64,000 nucleotides of DNA from NCBI GenBank assembly GCA_937625935.1, contig OW569356.1, positions 186,001 through 250,000 of the forward strand, given 5' to 3'. The stretch comes from Tetramitus jugosus (taxonomy: Eukaryota; Heterolobosea; Eutetramitea; Acrasida; Vahlkampfiidae). Positions 49,396 to 57,356 of this stretch are shown here, one piece after another. A program made the translations under genes and the position numbers. The notes beneath the pieces were generated by a model. That model did no database searches. It saw nothing but the letters and a program-made list of their open reading frames with translations, and was not told the DNA's origin. Numbering within the stretch: the first letter of the stretch is position 1; every line of letters starts with the position of its first letter.

Positions 49396-50592
49396 TTATT
49401 CCAATACCTTCTCCAACAGTTGAATGGTTCCCGCGTCTGCATCAATTTCAACTCTACCTCCAATGGGGAGTGTGAATTGTTGACCTTCATGACCAATTCG
49501 GCTTCCCATGAATGCAGGACATTTTGTTACATGGTTTCTAACAACCCATTCGATGGATTGTGTGCTTGTAGAGGGCTCACAACTCTGACAAGTTCCATAT
49601 ATGAAACCTGCAATCTTGTCCAATATGCCATTGAATGCCAAGAATTGCAATAGGCGATCCATGTTCATTGAGGATTCATTGACGTCCTCAAAGAACAGAA
49701 TAATGTCCTCCCATGGAATATTCAACTTTGAGTTTGGAGGCAAGTACTTTGATCCGATCATGGAGGCGAACACTGTCAAATTTCCACCAATCAGTCTTCC
49801 CTTGGCCTTTCCTGACTTGATTGTTGTCGTGCCATTCAACGGAGGATTCTTGAACAACATTTGTTCATTGTCAATCAACAATTGCTTCATGTAGTACGAG
49901 TTGAGATTGTAGTTCAATCCTGGCCAATATTCCTCAAATGGATCCAGTCCCATTGGTCCATGAAACGTGATGATTCCCGTGCTGAAGAATATGGCATTGA
50001 GACAACCGGTCAGATCACTGTAGCCCATGAAAATCTTTGGATTCCGCTTGATCAAATCATAGTCAATCAAGTCCAAAATACGGTTACATCCCCATCCACC
50101 TCGATTCGCAATCATCAACTGCACACTCTTGTCTGCAAACAATTCATTCACATCAGAAGCACGATCCGAATCATTTCCCGCCAAATATCCATCCTTTTCA
50201 AATGAATGAGTGCTCCACTTGACATTCAAACCAAACTGGACAGAAAAATCGTGACGTATCCTCATTTGATACTGTGTAATGTTGTGATTGGGTATGTGGT
50301 CTTGGATGGGAGAGGCAGGTGAGAAGAATCCAGCCAAGAGGGTTCCAGCCTGATGAGCATAGGATGATCTACTAGCACTACTGTTGTTAATCACGAGTCT
50401 CTTGGGTTTGATGATTGGAATGCCATAGTAGTGCTTGTGATTGGCAGTTTTCAGTTTGCTAATCATGGCACCGAGGGCAATGAGCAGAGCAACGATAATG
50501 ACACCTAGGGCAGTGAACAATACGAGGAGAAAGATTGTGGAGAGTGGCTTTTTGGTTTCGTTGTTGCCATTTCGTTGTTCATAGTACTCCAT
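49396..50592 (-). CDS. Membrane-anchored S66 LD-carboxypeptidase (MccF-like)
   Basis: 398 residues from ATG 50592; the TTG at 50604 is not used. One transmembrane segment at about 19-44 (TIFLLVLFTALGVIIVALLIALGAMI) follows a short basic N-terminus, a type II anchor placing the enzyme outside or in the lumen. The remainder is peptidase family S66: catalytic Ser in MGYSDLTG (S192), GGNLT, Glu in FFED (E302) and His in IGHEGQQFTLPIGG (H368), the full Ser-Glu-His set. Bacterial S66 enzymes cut the L,D-bond of muramyl tetrapeptides or hydrolyse microcin C7 adducts. In an amoeba, digestion of bacterial wall peptides in phagosomes fits. Bacterial origin by transfer is likely. Confidence 0.88.
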   Translation of the reverse strand: MEYYEQRNGNNETKKPLSTIFLLVLFTALGVIIVALLIALGAMISKLKTANHKHYYGIPIIKPKRLVINNSSASRSSYAHQAGTLLAGFFSPASPIQDHIPNHNITQYQMRIRHDFSVQFGLNVKWSTHSFEKDGYLAGNDSDRASDVNELFADKSVQLMIANRGGWGCNRILDLIDYDLIKRNPKIFMGYSDLTGCLNAIFFSTGIITFHGPMGLDPFEEYWPGLNYNLNSYYMKQLLIDNEQMLFKNPPLNGTTTIKSGKAKGRLIGGNLTVFASMIGSKYLPPNSKLNIPWEDIILFFEDVNESSMNMDRLLQFLAFNGILDKIAGFIYGTCQSCEPSTSTQSIEWVVRNHVTKCPAFMGSRIGHEGQQFTLPIGGRVEIDADAGTIQLLEKVLE

Positions 50593-50719
50593 TTTTTTTT
50601 TCAAGTGTTGTGTGTTTGTTGTTTCAGTTTTCGTCCGTCACAGTTTTCTCCTCCTTTTTTTCGTTTGGCCGAAGTAACAGCCAACTACTGAGATGTGGCT
50701 GACAGAGATTGGTTGAGCT

Positions 50720-52765
50720 TTACCGAGTCGTTTTATTTCCCTTATTCTTCTTTTGTTGTTGCTTTTTAGACTTGTTGGATTTCGGATTGTTCGGCTTCTT
50801 CTTTTCTGGGAGGCAGGCACGAGGAAGAACAATGGAGTCGAATTGGGTCAAATCGTCGAATGACCTCATGCTTTCAAAATTGAATTGGGAGAACTCGAGC
50901 CCTCTCTTTTCAAGCATGTTTTGGCTCTGAACATTGCGTAGATATGCTTCCTTGACAAATGCAGGGAAGGCTGGATAGGAAAAGGTTTGGAACATGGATG
51001 ACGCAGTCTGATTGTTCCTTCTAAAGAGTTCATCGATGAAAAAGGGATGATAAATGGCAAGACCTCTGCCGATGGCAAATGCTTTGAGTGCTTGCCCTAC
51101 ATTGCAGCCCACTTTCCGAATCAAATATTCGCATGCAAAAACACCAGTCCTATTGACACCATACATGCAATGAATCACAATATAGCTCTCAGGATGAGTA
51201 GATCTAAACTCATCAACAATTGATATAAATTGTTGTATCTGTTTTTCGGTGGGCATTCCAGTGTCAGTCGATGATCCCAACTTGACTACGGTCACAGTAT
51301 TCGGCGTGTCATCGTAGTCATATAGTGGCTTATCTGCACTTGAAAGATCAATGATCATACCAATATTCCGCTTCTTATCTCGGCTCTGCATCTTGCAAAA
51401 TTCCTTGAAAGAGAATGCTGGTTCATACTTGTTTGGATCTAGTGGAGACTTGATCGGTATGAAGAATGTTCCAGGTATGACTTCACCTCCCTCTGACAAT
51501 TCGCTCCACACACCTGGTGGAGATAACTTTGGAATATTTGCTTTTGTTTCTGTAGTTTTTGCAAGATCAGAATAGGATACTTGAGTGGCAACAACAGTTG
51601 TTGGGTTTGGATTGTTGGTGTCTGCTGCTGGCAACTGCTCCTCCACTTTGATTGTTAAGTCAGCACCACTTGTAGGTGGCATCATCATATCGTCACCAAC
51701 TTCATCCTGAGGAGTCGAAGTTGAATCTGTTTTCTGCTCTTTTGTTGTCAAAGCTTTTGACCAACTGCCATATTGGTCCTCAGCCTTGATCACCTTACCA
51801 CTCGATACAACTGTTTTTACTTCGTATGGTTCCTGAAGTGCTTCCAATTCCTTTTGTTTCTTCTGTGCTTCTTCCTCTTCCTTTTGCTTTCGTTCCAATT
51901 CCATTTGTTTGGCCAACTCCTGATCAACTGCTGCCATTTGTCTCAATTCACCAATATACACATCGTACTCCACATTTCTGTATCCCTTGTAGATATGTGC
52001 GTGAGGTGCCGGTTCAACATCAATGTCCATTCCCTTGTTCAACACGGATTGATAAAAAATGTCTTGACACAACCCTGCCACCTCATAAAATTGATCCGGA
52101 TACAGCACATCATAATGATTACCGTGCAGAAAACAGAGCATAATCGTAGGGATTTCACCTTGTTTCGATCCGACGACACCACCTCTGCTCTTGACGCAAC
52201 CGACCAAGTTTGGATTATTGTAGAATTTTTGTTCGGCTTCGATGCCTCTAATGGAATAAATGACAATATCACATCGAAAACACTGTGCAATGGCATCGAG
52301 TTCCAAATGACCTGCCCACGTATTCGGTTTTCTCATTGTCTGACAATACATTTCAAATGGCATCTCAAATATAAAGTCACGATAATGATTCTTGTTCTTT
52401 ACCATGAAATCAACCACTGTTCTTCGTAGTCTTGCATGGTAGGACTGTGTGTGGAACAAGACGTCTGCACAGGCACGAAACAAGCAACTTCCGTCCTTGG
52501 CAATGTTTTTTCGCTTGAGACCCAACTCTGAGAGTTGTTTGTCCAGTTTTTCTTCATGCTTTCGTTCTTCTTCTTGTTTGTTGTTGCTACCATTGTTTGA
52601 TTTTGATGATGATTTTGATGATGATTTTGTTGATGATGGCTTCTTTTTTTTGCCTTGTTGATTGTTGCTCTTGGTGGTGGTAGTGGTGGTGTTGGATGGT
52701 GAAGAAGATTTGGTGGGTGGAGGTTGACTGATTGATTGATCAGAAAGCAAGAATGGTGGTATCAT
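50720..52765 (-). CDS. OTU protease-RNA 5'-triphosphatase-like fusion
   Basis: 681 residues from ATG 52765, intronless. Residues about 78-235 form an OTU cysteine protease closest to OTUD4: Cys in DGSCLFRAC (D91, C94), HYRDFIFEMPFEMYCQTM, WAGHLELDAIAQCFRCDIVIYS and His in NGNHYDVLYP-like GNHYDVLYP (H218). A coiled, charged linker (about 280-410) follows. Residues about 418-585 match the RNA 5'-triphosphatase domain of metazoan-type capping enzymes and DUSP11: GVWSELSEGGEVIPGTFFIPIKSPLDP, IIDLSS, the CX5R motif HCMYGVNRTG (C533, R539) and AIYHPFFIDELFRR. No guanylyltransferase domain follows; the tail is basic (KKQQQKKNKGNK), possibly RNA-binding. I infer a link of deubiquitination with RNA 5'-end processing; substrates are unknown. 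Confidence 0.87.
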   Translation of the reverse strand: MIPPFLLSDQSISQPPPTKSSSPSNTTTTTTKSNNQQGKKKKPSSTKSSSKSSSKSNNGSNNKQEEERKHEEKLDKQLSELGLKRKNIAKDGSCLFRACADVLFHTQSYHARLRRTVVDFMVKNKNHYRDFIFEMPFEMYCQTMRKPNTWAGHLELDAIAQCFRCDIVIYSIRGIEAEQKFYNNPNLVGCVKSRGGVVGSKQGEIPTIMLCFLHGNHYDVLYPDQFYEVAGLCQDIFYQSVLNKGMDIDVEPAPHAHIYKGYRNVEYDVYIGELRQMAAVDQELAKQMELERKQKEEEEAQKKQKELEALQEPYEVKTVVSSGKVIKAEDQYGSWSKALTTKEQKTDSTSTPQDEVGDDMMMPPTSGADLTIKVEEQLPAADTNNPNPTTVVATQVSYSDLAKTTETKANIPKLSPPGVWSELSEGGEVIPGTFFIPIKSPLDPNKYEPAFSFKEFCKMQSRDKKRNIGMIIDLSSADKPLYDYDDTPNTVTVVKLGSSTDTGMPTEKQIQQFISIVDEFRSTHPESYIVIHCMYGVNRTGVFACEYLIRKVGCNVGQALKAFAIGRGLAIYHPFFIDELFRRNNQTASSMFQTFSYPAFPAFVKEAYLRNVQSQNMLEKRGLEFSQFNFESMRSFDDLTQFDSIVLPRACLPEKKKPNNPKSNKSKKQQQKKNKGNKTTR

Positions 52766-52971
52766 GATCTTTGTTAACACTAAAATTCGCAAGTTGCTTT
52801 ATAATTACTATTTGGTGTGAATTGAAATGTGTGCGTACAAATATGTTGCGAGAAGAATGCTTTTTGTTGTTGATTTTTGGGATTGTCGCGAAAATACATT
52901 TTATTTTGTTCAGCTTCGAAAGTGAAGATGAATACAATGCACGTGGTTGGTGTTCGTTTGACTGTGGAACT

Positions 52972-55900
52972 TTAGGCGGCGGTGGGACTCTGTACGGAAG
53001 GAAGTTCCACATCTTGTTGCTTTTGATATCTTTCTGGTCGGGTTCTTCTTCTATTGGAGATGAAGAGAGCGATAATGGTGAAGAATGCAATGAGTACAAC
53101 ACCACCGGCTAACCACAACATGGTGACCAAGATGATCATGGGTGCGCTCCATTTTGGTGGACCCTCACCACCCGATGGTTTAGGAGTAGGAGTTGGCGTT
53201 GGAGGTTCCATCTTTTCACATACTAATCCATTTAGTTCATAGTTGTCTGGACATCTGAGGTTGTTGAGCTCATGTGTGTCTTCAGAGATGAAGAATGGTG
53301 AAACAGAGACAGACTCAGATCCATCGATAGATTCGCCACCAATCTTCTTCAGAATATCTGCCTCTTCAGTGACGCCCCAGTAGTTGAGCGAGACCGAGAG
53401 CGGAGCACTGCTTGCTCCTTCTCGATAGTAGTACAGTTTTGCTTGATTATCTGAAGTCATGACATTGTACTTGAACTCTGCATAAGGTTGTTCTGTCGTG
53501 AAAATTGAAGGATTTTCTCTTGAAGATGGTGCTTGGTTGGCCACATTGGAGCTGAATCTGTTGTACGATATTCTTGTTTTCTCGACTCCAGATAATTTCA
53601 CCACGTCTCCCAGATCACAAACACAACCCTCTACGACATTACCATCAAAATACAAGTACTTGGAAGAAAATTCGATTGCAATTGGAGATCTTAGACTGCA
53701 CTTTCCATAGAGAAACACATTGTCTGTCAAGTTCATTATGTTAGGTACCTGGTTACTGAAACTCTGGAAGAAATGTTGTTCAGGGGAATTGAATTGATTC
53801 TTCTCCCAGATGTGGTCAAAGGAAGTTCCAGTTATTTCTACATCGATAGTGTTTCGATCAAAGTTGTTGTTCTTGAGGATTGAGCTACCTTTGGAGCGAA
53901 GTGCAATGATGGTGCTCTTAACAAAGTCGTTCTGAATGAGAGTAAGATCTAATCCAAGCACACCTATGGCATTCTTGTTGAATCGATTATTTTGAGCCAA
54001 GCACTTAGATTTCGAGCAGTCAATACCTACGTCATTCTTTTCAAAAGTATTATTCCTCAATTGAACGAAAGATCTCGATGATGAATCAATCTTCACTGCC
54101 TCGTAACAATACTGGAAATATGAGTGACGAACATCAAGATTCAAGTGACGAGAGAAGCCATGCACGCAAGGGCCTTGTCCACCTGAGATTCTCTTGTCCT
54201 TAATGACTTGAATATTGTGAATGACGAATTTGGAATCAGTTGAAATTTCAATGGTTGGCACAAAGCTACTCGCTCTATCGAACTTCACATATTCGATCAC
54301 CGAGGGAAATGTTTCAGAAGAACTGGCAGTAGATGTGAGTATGAGTGAGTTCCATGTGTCCTCTTGTTTCTCTGTCGAAAACACAATATTGTCATTGGGA
54401 GTTCCCTTGGCATGAATCGTACCGAGCACGACAATGTAGGCTCCCTTTGATAATTGTAAAGTAGTTCCCGGTTCAACACGAACCATTGCGCCATACTCAA
54501 TAATTAATCTTGAATGATTAAGTTTTGAATTCAGATTATTCCACGTTTGATCTTCACTAATGATGTTCGAATTCTGCACCAACTCAGATGATGAAGAATA
54601 GATAACTCGTCTCTTTTCCGGGCCAACAAAAGCAGGGAACAAACTGACATACGACTTCTTGTTGTCTATTTCAAAGTCTTGAACGTATGATCGAATATCC
54701 ATGGAATCCAGAGAGTCATTTGTCCAATGATTGAACCGAGCATCCACAACTGGATTGCGATCAAAGAATGAAGTTACCTTGATAATGTTACTGAGGGAAT
54801 CACGAAACTCATTGTTCCAGATTTTAACGCCCCTCGATGGTCCGAGAAGAAAGAGAGCTGTTGATTGAGTTCCGTTGAACACATTTGTGAATGTATTCTC
54901 TTGAATGAGAACTTCTGACATATCCGAATCAATTGCCAAAATGTGAGCTGTGGATCGAGAAGAGCTGATAGAGTCAAAGGTGTTTTCTTGAATCAGCATT
55001 TGATGGATTGTTTGCCATGATGGTTTCTTAATCAGCGCATCAGATGACTCCAATCGACAATTGGAGAAGGTATTGGATTTGATGACAAAGTTCTGAGGCA
55101 ACGTTTGCAACAAGTCAATTGTATCTGAATGACAGGTCAAAAACTGGTTGTTAATCACTTCAATACCACCAGCTGGCATGGTGAATGACAGACCAGCAGA
55201 GTGGAATTCATTGTTCTGAACAGTGCAGTTGCATGATGAGAACAAGGCACGACCAGATTCCAGATTCTTGAATGTGCTGCCGACTACTTTGGATACGGAT
55301 CCCTTTGCACAGTTCTCTACATGCAGACCAGATCGATACCCTTCGAACACTGAATCGATCACATGCAAATAAGAAAATCCATTGAAATAGGTGATGGTAG
55401 TGGCCACTCTTACAGCGCTCTCAAACGTTTGATTCGAGGCACTCAAGTGAACCTCCTTCAAATAAATTCCAGCATCTATTCCCCTTATTCCGCCACTCCT
55501 TTCAATGGTGACTCCCTCAAAGTAAAACTTTCGCTTACGACTGGGCACAGGGAGACTTTGAATGTCAATCGAGAAATCCTCATAGGAATTCACGAGTCGC
55601 ACATGCTTCAATATGGTTTGACCTTGATACTCTCCTTGTTCATCAACGAGAGATGACACGGAATCTTCAGAGAACAAAATCCTTCCCCACCGATCAATGT
55701 TCGAAAAGGCTCCCTTAATTCTTCGTTGGTTAAACCGTTCATACCGAGATTCAACTCGTTGCTCAATGATTCCATTCAGTGAAACATTGAATACAATGGG
55801 CTGTTCCAATGTACCTACGGCTTTCAAAGCACCATTCACAATCACACTCATGCCTGGTTGCATAAGCACCGTGACACCCTTGTCAATCTGCAAAGAAGCA

Positions 55901-56046
55901 TCCTTTTCGATGATTAATTCTCCTACAATGTATTGGTTGGAAGTCCAAGTTGTGCTCTCTGAAATGATGGTGTCACCTTTCGCAAAGAGTGTCGAGTAGC
56001 CGATTAGTATAATACAAATGATGCACACAATTAAATACACTCTCAT
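52972..56046 (-). CDS. Giant beta-helix type I surface protein
   Basis: 1024 residues from ATG 56046, which starts a clear signal peptide (MRVYLIVCIICIILIGYSTLF); an in-frame ATG upstream would bury it. The ectodomain has two blocks opening with the same pattern (WTSNQYIVGELIIEKDASLQIDKGVTVLMQPGMSVIVNGALKAVGT... near 30-75; and LNSKLNHSRLIIEYGAMVRVEPGTTLQLSKGAYIVVLGTIHAKGT near 525-570), each followed by right-handed parallel beta-helix repeats (NNTFEKNDVGIDCSKSKCLAQNNRF type). A Pro/Thr hinge (PPTPTPTPKPSGGE) and one transmembrane helix (MIILVTMLWLAGGVVLIAFFTIIALFI) with a short basic cytoplasmic tail follow. Many N-x-S/T sites. The fold binds or cuts polysaccharide in other proteins; here ligand is unknown. 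Confidence 0.8.
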   Translation of the reverse strand: MRVYLIVCIICIILIGYSTLFAKGDTIISESTTWTSNQYIVGELIIEKDASLQIDKGVTVLMQPGMSVIVNGALKAVGTLEQPIVFNVSLNGIIEQRVESRYERFNQRRIKGAFSNIDRWGRILFSEDSVSSLVDEQGEYQGQTILKHVRLVNSYEDFSIDIQSLPVPSRKRKFYFEGVTIERSGGIRGIDAGIYLKEVHLSASNQTFESAVRVATTITYFNGFSYLHVIDSVFEGYRSGLHVENCAKGSVSKVVGSTFKNLESGRALFSSCNCTVQNNEFHSAGLSFTMPAGGIEVINNQFLTCHSDTIDLLQTLPQNFVIKSNTFSNCRLESSDALIKKPSWQTIHQMLIQENTFDSISSSRSTAHILAIDSDMSEVLIQENTFTNVFNGTQSTALFLLGPSRGVKIWNNEFRDSLSNIIKVTSFFDRNPVVDARFNHWTNDSLDSMDIRSYVQDFEIDNKKSYVSLFPAFVGPEKRRVIYSSSSELVQNSNIISEDQTWNNLNSKLNHSRLIIEYGAMVRVEPGTTLQLSKGAYIVVLGTIHAKGTPNDNIVFSTEKQEDTWNSLILTSTASSSETFPSVIEYVKFDRASSFVPTIEISTDSKFVIHNIQVIKDKRISGGQGPCVHGFSRHLNLDVRHSYFQYCYEAVKIDSSSRSFVQLRNNTFEKNDVGIDCSKSKCLAQNNRFNKNAIGVLGLDLTLIQNDFVKSTIIALRSKGSSILKNNNFDRNTIDVEITGTSFDHIWEKNQFNSPEQHFFQSFSNQVPNIMNLTDNVFLYGKCSLRSPIAIEFSSKYLYFDGNVVEGCVCDLGDVVKLSGVEKTRISYNRFSSNVANQAPSSRENPSIFTTEQPYAEFKYNVMTSDNQAKLYYYREGASSAPLSVSLNYWGVTEEADILKKIGGESIDGSESVSVSPFFISEDTHELNNLRCPDNYELNGLVCEKMEPPTPTPTPKPSGGEGPPKWSAPMIILVTMLWLAGGVVLIAFFTIIALFISNRRRTRPERYQKQQDVELPSVQSPTAA

Positions 56047-56505
56047 TTTTGTCTCTAATATTATGTTGTTTGAGTATATGTTATTGTTTGTCTTGTTGTG
56101 GTCCACCAACATGCACATGCGAGTTGACTTGATTCCAACAAGTACTCAACCAGAAGCGGAATAACAACATCCCAAAACATTGCCTGACCTCACAAACTCC
56201 TGGAAAAAACCATATTTCACCGCTGTTCCAAAAATAACATGTCGCTTCACACTACAGTTGTTTGGATATCATCAACTAGGATAGTGACCATGTTTCATCA
56301 TAATATACCATCATTATAATAATAACTTCAGGTATGGCATCTCTCACTCTTGAATTTTTTCTCATTGATCTGGGACCACGTGTTTGTTTGCTTTGTCACT
56401 GCTCAAAAACAAAACTCCGAGTTCGCCTTTTCAAAGGCGGTGAAACAGAAAAAGAAAACGATCACCAAAAAAAAAACAAAACAACAATTCGAAACTTGGA
56501 AAAGC
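56047..56505. other. 459-bp divergent spacer
   Basis: Holds the promoters of the beta-helix protein (-) and SEC22 (+). Frames up to about 120 codons cross it but none starts at a supported ATG other than SEC22's own. An A-rich run (AAAAAAAAAC near 56466) is present. No RNA gene recognised. Confidence 0.5.
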
Positions 56506-57265
56506 ATGCTCAAGCTCACATATATTGCTAGAGTCAGTGATGGTCTTGCACTTGCTGCAAGCATGGAAGATGACACTGAGAGAGAACTAGAAGACTACAA
56601 GAAGCAACGAAAAAAGGTGATTCAACAATTGGCTTCTTTTCCTTCACCACCAGAGAAATTGACCATTGAATCAGGTCCATTTAATTTTCAGTATGTATTG
56701 TGTGTCTTTTTGTGAAGTGTATAAGAGACATTTTCATCAAACTAACAACAACAACAACAATCCTACTTGTTCATCAATGCCATCAAACAACAATAGTGTG
56801 TTGACGGAACATGGAATCACATACATGACACTGTGCGACAAGTCCTATTCCACACAATTGGCTTACAACTATTTGTCCGATCTGAAGAAGGAGTTTTATC
56901 AAATGTATGGACAGGAGGCTCACAGAGTGGAAACACCGTTTGCTTTCATTAAATTTGAAACATTTATTCAGAAATCGAAGCGAGTTTATTCCGATACGAG
57001 AACAAAGAGAAATATTCAAAAGTTGAAGGATGAATTAGAGGATGTACAGCAAATTATGAAGAGAAACATTGAAGAAGTGATTGGAAGAGGTCAAAAATTG
57101 GACAATATGAACACAATGAGCAGTAATTTACTAGATGGCGCAAAAAAGATGAAGAATCGAGCTGTTGATTTGAATAAGATGTACTTTTGGAGAACCTATG
57201 GTTATCTGATTGTTGTATTTGTGGTTGTCCTGTTTATGTTGATGCTAAAGTTTTACTTGTGGTAA
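56506..57265 (+). CDS. SEC22: SEC22 vesicle R-SNARE
   Basis: Exons 56506-56690 and 56797-57265 (106-nt GT-AG intron) give 217 residues, the usual Sec22 length. The splice makes FNFHVLTEHGITYMTLCDKSYS, matching the longin domain block FHYLIEQGVCYL of Sec22. Residues about 1-120 form the longin domain (LTYIARVSDGLALAASMEDD at the start), then the SNARE helix with its zero-layer Arg (EEVIGRGQKLDNM), then a C-terminal anchor (YGYLIVVFVVVLFMLMLKFYLW). Sec22 works in ER-Golgi transport and, in other species, in ER-plasma-membrane contacts and phagosome maturation. Upstream frames from 56336 lack homology. Confidence 0.95.
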
Positions 57266-57356
57266 AAATATGATCATTTTTTGTAATTTTGAGAAGTGCA
57301 ATGTGCGTCTGCTGCGTGCCATGTGCAATAATTTATATATGTATTAATCTGTCATC

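Noticed and set aside
49396-50592. Bacterial contamination as explanation for the S66 peptidase
   Set aside because: The frame has a membrane anchor unlike bacterial LdcA and sits between eukaryotic genes without a composition break; transfer is the better reading.
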